28,379 bases of DNA from a virus: the IMG/VR virus record IMGVR_UViG_3300046002_004373, positions 1 through 28,379 of that record; one strand, given 5' to 3'. The notes beneath the pieces were generated by a model, which saw only the letters and a program-made list of their open reading frames with translations, made no database searches and was not told the DNA's origin. Positions 17,806 through 26,100 of the stretch are shown in pieces; the first letter of the stretch is position 1, and each line of letters begins with the position of its first letter. The position numbers and the translations under genes were made by a program.

Positions 17806-18906
17806 ATGGCTAAAAGAACCTTAAACGATATGGCTTCGGCCGCTATAAAATCGTCTCCTGGTAAGCCATTTGATTTAGATAGTTTTAAAAAATCAAAATT
17901 CCTATCGGAGTCATCTAAGTTTAAAAAACAACGATGGATCCCATTTTCCCCAGCTGTACAAGATGCACTCTCTATTCCAGGAATACCCATGGGCCATGTA
18001 ACAATTGCTCGTGGGGGTTCCGATACAGGGAAAACTACATTATTGATTGAGGCCGCAGTGTCCGCTCAACAAATGGAGGTATTACCTGTATTTATTATTA
18101 CTGAGATGAAATGGGATTTTGCTCACGCTAAGAAAATGGGACTAGAAGTAGAAGCTATTCCTGACGGAATTACAGGTGATACTATGGATTATAAAGGATT
18201 TTTCCTATATGTTGATAGATCATCGTTAAATACTATTGAAGATGTATCTGCATTTATTGCTGATATATTGGACGAACAAAAGAAAGGTAAATTACCTTAT
18301 GATTTATTATTCTTATGGGATTCAGTTGGATCTATTCCGTGTGATATGAGTGTTAAACAAGGAAATAATAATCCTATGTGGAATGCTGGTGCTATGGCTA
18401 CTCAATTTGGTAATTTTATCAACCAACAATTTCCATTATCACGTAAAGAAAAATATCCTTACACAAATACATTATTTGTAATCAATAAAACAGGAGTACA
18501 ACCGGCTTTAACCCCGATGTCACAACCTAGAATGACAAATAAAGGTGGAAACGCAATGTATTGGGATGCTTCAATTGTAATTACATTTGGAAATGTAACC
18601 AATAGTGGTACTTCTAAAATTAATGTACAGCATAAAGGTAAAAAAGTTGAATTCGCTAAACGTACTAAAATAGCAATTGATAAAATTCATGCTGATTGTG
18701 GCATAGCAACATCTTCAACTATAATCGTAACACCTCATGGATTTATACCAGATGATAATGATGCCGTAAAAGATTATAAAAAAACATATGCTTACGAGTG
18801 GTTTACAGAAGGAACAAATGTAGAAGAACTACAAATTGTTGAAGACGCTAGTGAATGGGATGAAAGTAGAAGTATATCTCCTATGATTGAAATAGATGAT
18901 AACTAA
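17806..18906 (+). CDS. uvsX: UvsX/RecA-like recombinase, 366 aa
   Basis: Walker A is GGSDTGKTT (residues 70-78) and Walker B is LLFLWDS (167-173, Asp172). An N-terminal ~60-residue segment leads into the ATPase core (IPGIPMGHVTIARG). ITEMK near 100 fits the position of the catalytic Glu region. The length is close to T4 UvsX (391). The protein forms filaments on single-stranded DNA for strand exchange and recombination-dependent replication. It begins 2 nt after the SSB stop and overlaps the nuclease gene by one base, so the three genes are translated as a unit. Confidence 0.92.
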   Translation: MAKRTLNDMASAAIKSSPGKPFDLDSFKKSKFLSESSKFKKQRWIPFSPAVQDALSIPGIPMGHVTIARGGSDTGKTTLLIEAAVSAQQMEVLPVFIITEMKWDFAHAKKMGLEVEAIPDGITGDTMDYKGFFLYVDRSSLNTIEDVSAFIADILDEQKKGKLPYDLLFLWDSVGSIPCDMSVKQGNNNPMWNAGAMATQFGNFINQQFPLSRKEKYPYTNTLFVINKTGVQPALTPMSQPRMTNKGGNAMYWDASIVITFGNVTNSGTSKINVQHKGKKVEFAKRTKIAIDKIHADCGIATSSTIIVTPHGFIPDDNDAVKDYKKTYAYEWFTEGTNVEELQIVEDASEWDESRSISPMIEIDDN

Positions 18907-19934
18907 TGTTTGATAAAAAATTTCTAAGTCAACTCATAAGTACATTAGGAGAAGACAAACCAACTAGAAACAGCAGAATACTTGTTGTAGATTCCATGAA
19001 TACTTTTATGAGAAACTTCTCAACAATAAATGCAATTAACCCAGCAGGCCACCATATAGGTGGTCTGGTTGGTTATCTACGAAGTGTTGGTTACGCTATT
19101 AAAACATTCCGTCCTACTCGTGTAATACTTGTGTTTGATGGTACTGGTAGTACGCAAAATAAAAAGAATTTATACCCTGATTATAAAGGAAATAGAAATA
19201 TTACCCGCATTATGAATTGGGATGTATTTGATGACAAAGAAGAAGAAAGTGATGCAATGTCTGGGCAAATGTCCCGTTTAATTCATTATTTAAAACAACT
19301 TCCTGTTAGTTTAATATCAATTGATAAGATTGAAGCAGATGATAGTATTGGACTTATAGCAAAACATTATGAAAATGATGAAACATGCAATGAAGTTACC
19401 ATTATGTCGGCTGATCAAGATTTTTATCAATTAATTAGTGAAAAAGTACATGTGTATTCACCAACTAAACGCAAAACATACAAAGTTGATGACGTTGTAG
19501 CCGAATTTAATGTACACCCAAATAACTTTCTATTATACAAGGCATTATTAGGTGACAATTCAGATAATCTACCAGGAATACGAGGATTAGGACCTAAAAA
19601 AATCCTTAAAATGTTTGATTTGTCTGGAGAAAGCGAATTAGATTTAAACGATATCTATGAGATAAGTGAAGATAATCAAGGAGCTAAAAATATGCATGGT
19701 GCTGTATTAGAATCTAAACAACAGTTGAGTATTAACTACCAATTAATGAATATTCGCACACCTAATATATCAGATGAAAGCAAAGAAGATATAATTAATT
19801 CATTAAATGAAGAAATCACTCCATTAAATGTTGGAGGATTTGTAATGCTTTACGAAGCAGATGGTTTGCGAAATTCTATTGGAAATACGCATACTTGGCT
19901 TGCCGAAACCTTTGGATCCCTCATCCTAAGGTAG
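18906..19934 (+). CDS. FEN/5'-3' exonuclease, T4 RNase H-like, 342 aa
   Basis: All metal-binding acidic positions of the FEN family can be seen: D29 (VVDSMN), D78 (VFDG), E143-D145-D146 (EADD), D170 and D172 (SADQD), and D217/D220 (GDNSDN). This last is followed by the helix-hairpin-helix GIRGLGPKKI. It would remove RNA primers and flaps during lagging-strand synthesis. The start overlaps the uvsX stop (TAATG). An N-terminal ~22 residues precede the nuclease core. Confidence 0.92.
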   Translation: MFDKKFLSQLISTLGEDKPTRNSRILVVDSMNTFMRNFSTINAINPAGHHIGGLVGYLRSVGYAIKTFRPTRVILVFDGTGSTQNKKNLYPDYKGNRNITRIMNWDVFDDKEEESDAMSGQMSRLIHYLKQLPVSLISIDKIEADDSIGLIAKHYENDETCNEVTIMSADQDFYQLISEKVHVYSPTKRKTYKVDDVVAEFNVHPNNFLLYKALLGDNSDNLPGIRGLGPKKILKMFDLSGESELDLNDIYEISEDNQGAKNMHGAVLESKQQLSINYQLMNIRTPNISDESKEDIINSLNEEITPLNVGGFVMLYEADGLRNSIGNTHTWLAETFGSLILR

Positions 19935-19942
19935 TATATTTA
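19912..19942 (+). promoter_or_regulatory. Host-type promoter before helicase gene
   Basis: TTG (19912-19914), 20 nt, TATATTTA (19935-19942). The -33 element lies within the 3' end of the nuclease gene. It lacks the TTCG extension seen at the other sites. Confidence 0.65.
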
Positions 19943-19965
19943 ACAAAATAAAATAAATAAAAGTT

Positions 19966-21339
19966 ATGACAACATTGAGTAAATTATCTCAGTACGGACC
20001 TACTTTCCAAACAAAAGTAATTGGTGCTTTATTAACAGATCGAGATTTCCTTATTACAATTTCCGAATCATTAAGTGATGATTATTTTGAAAATACATCT
20101 CATCAATGGGTTATAAAAGAAATCTTAAAATACTTTAGTAAGTATCATACTGTTCCCTCAATGGAAGCTCTTAAGGTTGAAGTTCAAAAAATAGAAAACG
20201 ATGTACTAAAAATCGCTATTAAAGAACAATTAGTCCAAGCTTACAGAGAATCAGAACAAACAGATGTCCAATATGTTAAAGACGAATTTTTAGGTTTCTG
20301 TCGAAATCAACAAATGAAAAAAGCTATTATTGCTTCTACTGATTTGTTGAGTATTAATGACTTCGATTCTATTAGACAATTAATTCTTAATGCACTTAAA
20401 GTAGGTGAAATAAGATCTATTGGTCACGAATATGAAAAAGATATTGAAACTAGATATCGTGATGATAATAGATCACCAATTCCATTTCCTTGGGCTGTTA
20501 TGAACAATATTACACAAGGTGGTTATGGTAAAGGTGAATTAGTTATTATATTCGGTAATCCGGGTGGTGGTAAATCATGGGCTATTATTGATATGGCTAC
20601 ACATGCTGCTAAATTAGGATTTAATGTATTGTATTATACTTTAGAATTAAGTGAAACTTATGTAGCAAGACGTATGGATGCTAATTTATTAAGTATTCCT
20701 GTAGACCAAATTACAATGCATCGTGAAGAAGTAGAGAAAATGGCTAATGAAATACCTGGTAAAATCAAAATCAAAGAATTCCCAGCAGGTAAAACTACAT
20801 TAGATAATATTGAACAACACATTGAACAACTTAGAACTCAATATGAATTTGTTCCTGATGTAATTTACATTGATTATATTGACTTACTTAAAAATTCATC
20901 ACGAGACAGATTAGAGGGTACTGAAGATATATACACCAGTATTCGAGGATTAGCTACTGAATTAGGTTTACCTATTGTAACACCATCACAAGCAAATAGA
21001 ACAGGTGCTAAAAGTGATATTATTGAAGGAGATAACATAGCAGGGTCATATTCTAAATTAATGATTGGTGATATTGTATTATCTTTAGCTAGAAATAGAA
21101 AAGATAAATTAGAAGGTATTGGACGTTGGCATGTTATGAAAAATAGATTAGGTGGTGATGGTATGACATTTGCGTCAACTATAGATACATCAATGGGTAA
21201 AATTGAAATATTTGAAGATTTTCTTGAAATAGAAACCCCTGCTTTTAATAGTAAAGTCGGCGATTACAACGCAGTAGATAAAGATGAAAAAGATTTTTTA
21301 AGAAACTTCATCCTTAATACAGATCAAGCCCCATTTTAA
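19966..21339 (+). CDS. Replicative DNA helicase, DnaB/gp41 family, 457 aa
   Basis: An N-terminal DnaB-like helical domain (~1-110) and linker precede a RecA-fold core: Walker A GNPGGGKS (197-204), the Glu region YYTLELSE (223-230), and Walker B DVIYIDYIDLL (298-308), then a Gln/Asn-containing PSQANRTG motif and an Arg-rich SLARNRKDK arginine-finger-type region. The hexamer unwinds DNA at the fork. There is no primase domain, so a separate primase must lie elsewhere. The start has the GTT-ATG context. Confidence 0.93.
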   Translation: MTTLSKLSQYGPTFQTKVIGALLTDRDFLITISESLSDDYFENTSHQWVIKEILKYFSKYHTVPSMEALKVEVQKIENDVLKIAIKEQLVQAYRESEQTDVQYVKDEFLGFCRNQQMKKAIIASTDLLSINDFDSIRQLILNALKVGEIRSIGHEYEKDIETRYRDDNRSPIPFPWAVMNNITQGGYGKGELVIIFGNPGGGKSWAIIDMATHAAKLGFNVLYYTLELSETYVARRMDANLLSIPVDQITMHREEVEKMANEIPGKIKIKEFPAGKTTLDNIEQHIEQLRTQYEFVPDVIYIDYIDLLKNSSRDRLEGTEDIYTSIRGLATELGLPIVTPSQANRTGAKSDIIEGDNIAGSYSKLMIGDIVLSLARNRKDKLEGIGRWHVMKNRLGGDGMTFASTIDTSMGKIEIFEDFLEIETPAFNSKVGDYNAVDKDEKDFLRNFILNTDQAPF

Positions 21340-21340
21340 T

Positions 21341-21351
21341 GTATTTATAAT
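21341..21351 (+). promoter_or_regulatory. Partial late-type motif before nrdB
   Basis: GTATTTATAAT matches the core of the AATATTTATAAT motif, between the helicase stop and the nrdB ATG at 21377. No -33 TTG. Weak support. Confidence 0.25.
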
Positions 21352-21376
21352 CCCGATTTAAAATTTAAAAACGTAT

Positions 21377-22357
21377 ATGAGAAATATTACCCAAGAGCGA
21401 GTAGTTTATAAGCCCTTTGAATACCCAGAAGCATTTGATTTTTGGATGAAACAACAACAAGCTCATTGGTTACATACGGAAGTCCCTATGATGTCTGATG
21501 TAAATGATTGGAAACAAAATTTAAGTGAATCCGAAAAAAATGTTATAGGTTCTATACTAAAAGGATTTGCCCAAACAGAAACAGTAGTAAACGATTATTG
21601 GTCTACATTAGTTACTAAATGGTTTAGAAAACCTGAAGTTATAGCAATGGCTGTGTGTTTTGCAAATATGGAAACAGTTCACGCTGAAGCTTATTCATTA
21701 TTGAACGAAGAATTAGGATTAGATAATTTTTCTGAATTTTTAGAAGATGAATCAACAATGGCTAAAATTCAAGCATTAATGAATGTAAGAGATAAAATCG
21801 AAGATGAACCAGATTGGAGCGAACGAGCCAAATCGCTAGCCATATTCTCAGCATTTACTGAAGGTGTTAATTTATTTTCATCATTTGCTATTCTTCTTTC
21901 ATTTAAACTAAGAAATTTATTAAAAGGTGTAGGACAAATTGTTGAATGGTCAATTCGAGACGAATCTTTGCATTCGGAAGCAGGATGTTGGTTATTTAGA
22001 CAATTATTAATTGAAAAACCTGAATTAAATACTCCCGAATTAAAAGAAGCTATTAAACAAGCTGCTTTATTATCATTAAAACTTGAATTAGACTTTATTG
22101 ATAAAGTTTATGAAATGGGTGATTTAGATGGTTGCTCAAAATACGATTTAGTTAGCTTTATTAAATATAGAGTTAATACAAAAATGCAAGATTTAGGTTA
22201 TGAACCCGTTGTCAATGGAATTGATGATGCTTCAATTAAGAGAATGAAATGGTTTGACAGCTTATCAGCAGGAAAACAACATACAGATTTCTTCGCTAAC
22301 CGAGTAACTAATTATTCAAAAGGAGTCCAAAACTGGGACGCAAACGATTTATTTTAA
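21377..22357 (+). CDS. nrdB: Ribonucleotide reductase small subunit (class I NrdB), 326 aa
   Basis: The diiron ligands align with E. coli NrdB with identical spacings: E68 (E. coli D84), E99 and H102, E162, E196 and H199. The radical-bearing Tyr is Y106, four residues after H102. The first ligand is Glu rather than the Asp usual in class Ia. The C-terminal tail, ending DANDLF, should dock on NrdA. The enzyme supplies deoxynucleotides with NrdA, whose gene begins 6 nt downstream, and with the thioredoxin encoded nearby as reductant. Confidence 0.93.
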   Translation: MRNITQERVVYKPFEYPEAFDFWMKQQQAHWLHTEVPMMSDVNDWKQNLSESEKNVIGSILKGFAQTETVVNDYWSTLVTKWFRKPEVIAMAVCFANMETVHAEAYSLLNEELGLDNFSEFLEDESTMAKIQALMNVRDKIEDEPDWSERAKSLAIFSAFTEGVNLFSSFAILLSFKLRNLLKGVGQIVEWSIRDESLHSEAGCWLFRQLLIEKPELNTPELKEAIKQAALLSLKLELDFIDKVYEMGDLDGCSKYDLVSFIKYRVNTKMQDLGYEPVVNGIDDASIKRMKWFDSLSAGKQHTDFFANRVTNYSKGVQNWDANDLF

Positions 22358-22363
22358 TTTTAT

Positions 22364-24076
22364 ATGGACAATAATTTAACTATCGACTACACACAGTGGG
22401 AGAGGGGTAAAGACTACCCTGAGTATTTCGACGAAATCTCATTAGCTACAATTTCAAAAGGGTACTTGCTACCTGGAGAAACACCTAAGAAGGCTTATCG
22501 AAGAGTAGCTGTAGCGGCTTCAACTAGATTAAATAGACCTGATTTAGAAAATAAATTCTTTAAAATCCTTTGGAATGGATGGTTAGGACTTGCTTCTCCT
22601 GTATTATCAAATATGGGTACTAGTAGAGGATTACCAATCTCATGCTTTGGAATCGACACTCCAGATTCAATTAGAGGTATTGGTTTAACTAATGCCGAAT
22701 TAATGAAGCTAACCTCAGTAGGAGGTGGAGTTGGTATTAGTTTATCTAGAATTAGAGGTAGAGGAACTGAAATTAAAGGGAATGGTAAATCGGAAGGTGT
22801 AGTGCCGTGGGCTAAAATTTACGATTCAACTATTATCGCTACAAATCAAGGATCTGTACGTAGAGGTGCTGCTTCTGTTAATTTAGATATTAATCACTTT
22901 GATATTGATGAATTTTTAGAAATTCGTCGTGCTAAAGGTGATCCTAACAGACAGTGTTTAAATTTACATCAGTGTGTTGTTATAGATGATATTTTTATGA
23001 GAAAATTAGAAGCAAGAGACCAAGTAGCTATGGAGCGTTGGACTAAAATTCTAAAAGCAAGAATGGAAACGGGTGAACCTTACATCATGTTTAAAGACAA
23101 TGTAAATAAACAAAACCCAATTTCATATTTAATGAATAATCTTGATGTATCTATGACAAACATATGCACTGAGATTACTTTACATACTGATGAAGAACAT
23201 TCATTTATATGTTGTTTATCTTCATTAAATTTAGCAAAATACGATGAGTGGAAAGACACAGATACTGTTCAACTATCTATTTACTTTTTAGATGGCGTGA
23301 TGCAAGAGTTTATTGAAAAAACAAGTGGTAAAGAAAGTATGGTTAGAACTAATAACCATGCTAAAAAAGGTAGAGCATTAGGTTTAGGAGTAATGGGGTG
23401 GCATACGTTTCTACAACAAAAACAAGTACCTTTCAACTCAATAGCGTCCACAGCATATACTCATAATGTATTTAGTAAAATTAAAGTTGAAGCTGAAGCT
23501 GCATCAAGACAATTAGCAGTAGAATACGGAGAGCCAGTATGGTGTCGTGGAACTGGTATGCGTAATACGCATTTACTTGCGATAGCTCCGACAGTCTCTA
23601 ATAGTGTCATAACAGGCGGCATCTCTGCAGGAATTGAGCCGTTACCCGCAAATATTTACACATTTAACGGTGCTAAAGGTACATTTATTCGTAAAAATAA
23701 AGTATTAGAAGTTATGTTAGATACTAAAGGCGAAAACAAAGATAAATGGTGGGATCAAATGCTAAGAGATAACGGCTCTGTATTAAATCTACCAGATACT
23801 GTATTAACTCCAGATGAAAAAGAATTATTTTTAACATTCCCCGAGATTAATCAGCTAGAATTAGTTAGACAAGCCGCAATTAGACAAAGATATATAGATC
23901 AAACGCAATCTTTAAATTTATCGTTTGATCCTCAAGATTCTCCTAAATGGATTAATCAAGTTCACATAGAAGCTTGGAAATTGGGAATAAAAACATTATA
24001 TTATTTAAGAACAGATTCAGTAATTAAAGGTGATTTAGGATCACGCCAAGCAGATTGTGTATCTTGCGACGGATAA
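22364..24076 (+). CDS. nrdA: Ribonucleotide reductase large subunit (class I NrdA), 570 aa
   Basis: All catalytic elements are present: the first redox Cys94 (SCFG), N266-C268-E270 (NICTE; C268 the thiyl radical site), the partner Cys283/284 (CCLSSLN), the Tyr dyad Y546-Y547 (LYYLRT), and the C-terminal CVSC pair (565 and 568). Compared with E. coli NrdA (761 aa) it lacks the N-terminal ATP-cone, so overall dATP inhibition is probably absent; specificity-loop residues seem present. It reduces ribonucleotides with NrdB. Confidence 0.94.
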   Translation: MDNNLTIDYTQWERGKDYPEYFDEISLATISKGYLLPGETPKKAYRRVAVAASTRLNRPDLENKFFKILWNGWLGLASPVLSNMGTSRGLPISCFGIDTPDSIRGIGLTNAELMKLTSVGGGVGISLSRIRGRGTEIKGNGKSEGVVPWAKIYDSTIIATNQGSVRRGAASVNLDINHFDIDEFLEIRRAKGDPNRQCLNLHQCVVIDDIFMRKLEARDQVAMERWTKILKARMETGEPYIMFKDNVNKQNPISYLMNNLDVSMTNICTEITLHTDEEHSFICCLSSLNLAKYDEWKDTDTVQLSIYFLDGVMQEFIEKTSGKESMVRTNNHAKKGRALGLGVMGWHTFLQQKQVPFNSIASTAYTHNVFSKIKVEAEAASRQLAVEYGEPVWCRGTGMRNTHLLAIAPTVSNSVITGGISAGIEPLPANIYTFNGAKGTFIRKNKVLEVMLDTKGENKDKWWDQMLRDNGSVLNLPDTVLTPDEKELFLTFPEINQLELVRQAAIRQRYIDQTQSLNLSFDPQDSPKWINQVHIEAWKLGIKTLYYLRTDSVIKGDLGSRQADCVSCDG

Positions 24077-24088
24077 AAATAAGTTATT

Positions 24089-24244
24089 ATGGAAGAAATA
24101 GATGAATATCTTAAAACGGTTGAAAGCGAATTAAATGAAATTCAAGCTAAAGTAGAAGCGAACCCTGAAGTAGCTTCTCAATATGAATCTCGCTTAATTG
24201 AATTATTTGAAGAATTAGTATCTCAATTAACAAAAATAGAATAA
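24089..24244 (+). CDS. Small acidic coiled-coil protein, 51 aa
   Basis: The ORF lies between nrdA and queD, with ATG at 24089 and TAA at 24242-24244, 4 nt before the queD start. The product is helical and very acidic (MEEIDEYLKTVESELNEIQ at the start), with heptad Leu/Ile spacing. No function can be assigned; it fills the gap exactly between two close-packed genes, which supports its reality. Confidence 0.65.
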   Translation: MEEIDEYLKTVESELNEIQAKVEANPEVASQYESRLIELFEELVSQLTKIE

Positions 24245-24248
24245 AGTT

Positions 24249-24710
24249 ATGAAATTTCAATCAACAAAAGTCTTTGATGGTTACTCAACAGTATTTCGTC
24301 AATGGAGAGCAGAAGGCACTCACTGTAGTTTTCTTCATGGTTATGGTATTTCTTTTAAAATTGTATTTGAAGGAGAACTTGATGAAAGAAACTGGGTGTG
24401 GGACTTTGGAGGAATGAAAAGAGCCAAAAACACTATTGATGGTATGCCTCCTAAAGCATGGATGGACCATATGTTCGATCACACTTATATTATTGCCGAA
24501 GATGACCCATTTTTATTAAAAGCATTAGAAATGCATGGTACAGGTATAGCACAAGTTAGAGTAGTACCAGCTACAGGAGCAGAACAATTTGCTAAATTTA
24601 TCTATGATAAAACTTCTGAGTTTATTAGAATTGAAACAGATAACAGAGTACGAGTAGTAAGCGTAGAATTTAAAGAACACAGTAAAAACTCAGCAATATA
24701 CACAGAATAA
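24249..24710 (+). CDS. queD: QueD-like 6-carboxy-tetrahydropterin synthase family protein, 153 aa
   Basis: The family signatures are a C26-x3-H30-G core (catalytic Cys26), the VWDFGGMKR strand-helix (50-58), D77-H78 (FDHT) as the Asp-His pair, and Glu112 in the pterin-binding region (GAEQF). QueD converts dihydroneopterin triphosphate to 6-carboxy-tetrahydropterin, the first committed step to preQ0. The zinc site is altered: where typical QueD has HGH, this has HGY (Y32), and the first His (expected near residue 15) is Val; only H30 of three is kept, plus H25 next to the Cys. I recall similar HGY members in other T4-like phages. It neighbours thioredoxin, a TGT-like gene and queC. Confidence 0.8.
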   Translation: MKFQSTKVFDGYSTVFRQWRAEGTHCSFLHGYGISFKIVFEGELDERNWVWDFGGMKRAKNTIDGMPPKAWMDHMFDHTYIIAEDDPFLLKALEMHGTGIAQVRVVPATGAEQFAKFIYDKTSEFIRIETDNRVRVVSVEFKEHSKNSAIYTE

Positions 24711-24711
24711 T

Positions 24712-24963
24712 ATGAAAAAAGTAATTAGATACACGGCAGCATGGTGTGGACCGTGTAAAGTATTTGCTCCTACATTTAATAAAGTAGCAGCAGAAACACC
24801 AGGAGTACAATTTGAAACAGTTGATGTTGATTCAGGGCACCAATCAATTATGGAGAATGGGATTAGAAATGTTCCTACTACTGTAGTAATTGAGCCAAAC
24901 GGAACTATTAGAAAACAAAGTGGAAATATGAGCGCAGAAGCCTTAAAAACATTTATTGGATAA
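24712..24963 (+). CDS. Thioredoxin, 83 aa
   Basis: It has the WCGPC active site (C12, C15) directly after the first strand, then the VDVDSGH region and the cis-Pro segment NVPTTVV. At 83 aa it is shorter than bacterial thioredoxin (~108), a minimal phage form. It probably reduces the phage ribonucleotide reductase, encoded upstream. Its stop overlaps the start of the TGT-like gene (TAATG), so the two are co-translated. Confidence 0.93.
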   Translation: MKKVIRYTAAWCGPCKVFAPTFNKVAAETPGVQFETVDVDSGHQSIMENGIRNVPTTVVIEPNGTIRKQSGNMSAEALKTFIG

Positions 24964-25751
24964 TGAAAATATCACACGAACTACCGTTATCGTTATTCCC
25001 TTATAGTTTTGGATGGAATGATTATGAGTATTGTTTACCTCATTTATTAGATAAACATGCCGATTATAGACAATTTTTCTTAGATTCTAGAGAAAGAGAC
25101 CGTTTCATTATAATGGATAACGGTTTGTTTGAGGGTGTAACACACACCATTGAAGATTTAAGAGAAAAAATCAAGTTAATTGAACCTGATATCTTTATTG
25201 TTCCTGATGAGTGGAATAATAAAACAATAACAGCTAAAAATGCTAAACATTGGAGGCAATACGAGCTACCTGAACGCACCAATTTAATGGTAGTAATGCA
25301 AGGTACTACAATAAGTGAAATTCATCAACTATACCACCACTGTGTTGACCTGGGTTATACTCACTTTGCATTTAATCATTCATCAGTAGTATATCATGAA
25401 TTATGTCCTACCGAAAATTTAATAGCTAATCAAGCTGTTGGTAGAGTATTACTTCTAGAGAATATGAAGCATGAAAATTTAATTAAACCACACCATTATA
25501 TCCATTTATTAGGATGTTCGGTACCTCAAGAATTTACTCACTATAGGGATAATTGGACACCTGGTATAATTAATTCAGTAGATACTTCAAATCCTATTAT
25601 ATGTGGTGCTTTAGGTATTAGATATAACGAAATTGGTTTATTAGAAAAACCAACAAATAAAATTGAAGAATTTATGGAATCTGATTTAGAAGATAAATTA
25701 GAAGATATTAAATATAATGTTCAACGTTTTAGAAATTTATGCAATAAATAG
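24963..25751 (+). CDS. TGT/DpdA-like base transglycosylase, 262 aa
   Basis: The layout matches the tRNA-guanine transglycosylase fold: MDNG (D52; TGT has a DSGG general-base motif here), VPDEW (80-84), VMQG (111-114; TGT has VQGG), HLLGCSVPQE (181-190; TGT LMGVGTPED), and INSVDTSNP (203-211), where D207 is the likely nucleophile. It is much shorter than bacterial TGT (~375 aa) and lacks the CxCxxC zinc cluster. With QueD and QueC nearby the best call is a DpdA-type enzyme that exchanges guanine in DNA for a 7-deazaguanine; a tRNA substrate is the alternative. Assignment is by motif recognition only. Confidence 0.7.
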   Translation: MKISHELPLSLFPYSFGWNDYEYCLPHLLDKHADYRQFFLDSRERDRFIIMDNGLFEGVTHTIEDLREKIKLIEPDIFIVPDEWNNKTITAKNAKHWRQYELPERTNLMVVMQGTTISEIHQLYHHCVDLGYTHFAFNHSSVVYHELCPTENLIANQAVGRVLLLENMKHENLIKPHHYIHLLGCSVPQEFTHYRDNWTPGIINSVDTSNPIICGALGIRYNEIGLLEKPTNKIEEFMESDLEDKLEDIKYNVQRFRNLCNK

Positions 25752-25782
25752 TTGGATTTATAAAATAAAGTTCGTATATTTA
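25752..25782 (+). promoter_or_regulatory. Host-type promoter before small gene at 25808
   Basis: TTG (25752-25754), 20 nt, TATATTTA (25775-25782) in TTCGTATATTTA. It starts directly after the TGT-like stop codon and is nearly repeated at 27294-27324. Confidence 0.75.
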
Positions 25783-25807
25783 TAAAGTAAAACAAATATA
25801 AACAGTT

Positions 25808-25951
25808 ATGAGCAAAACTTCATCAAAAAACAAGTACGAGCAACTAATGGCTTGGTTACCGACTTTAGGACAATCTAAAAAGTCCGTAGTAGAAAAATCA
25901 ACTACTAAATTTTCTAAAGGAGATTATTACAAACAACAAGGAGCCAGGTAA
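25808..25951 (+). CDS. Small basic protein, 47 aa
   Basis: The ATG at 25808 follows GTT and a good promoter; the stop is at 25949-25951. The product is Lys/Ser/Gln-rich with a short AWLPTLG motif, net basic, probably disordered. It could bind nucleic acid, but this is only from composition. The next small ORF begins 2 nt later. Confidence 0.6.
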   Translation: MSKTSSKNKYEQLMAWLPTLGQSKKSVVEKSTTKFSKGDYYKQQGAR

Positions 25952-25953
25952 TC

Positions 25954-26100
25954 ATGATTGAGATCATAAAACATAGTTTAGGATTATGTGGTGAAGGTCA
26001 TGTTAGTCTTTTAAATTGTTCTCCATTTATAGTTGGAGGAATTGGATATTTTACGTACATTAAATCAAAATTAAAATTAAAGTTATGGAAAAAGAATTAA
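25954..26100 (+). CDS. Small protein with hydrophobic segment, 48 aa
   Basis: This ORF starts 2 nt after the previous stop (ATG 25954) and ends at 26098-26100, overlapping the next gene's start by 16 nt. It has an N-terminal IIKHSLGLCGEGH segment and a short hydrophobic stretch (SPFIVGGIGYFTY) followed by a basic Lys-rich end, like a small membrane protein. I recall similar LGLCGE small proteins in Bacteroidota phages. No function known. A promoter for the next gene lies inside it. Confidence 0.55.
   Translation: MIEIIKHSLGLCGEGHVSLLNCSPFIVGGIGYFTYIKSKLKLKLWKKN
26033..26063 (+). promoter_or_regulatory. Host-type promoter inside the end of the 48-aa gene
   Basis: TTG (26033-26035), 20 nt, TACATTAA (26056-26063) preceded by ACG. 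The spacing is identical to the other host-type promoters. It would drive the 75-aa gene at 26085. Confidence 0.6.
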
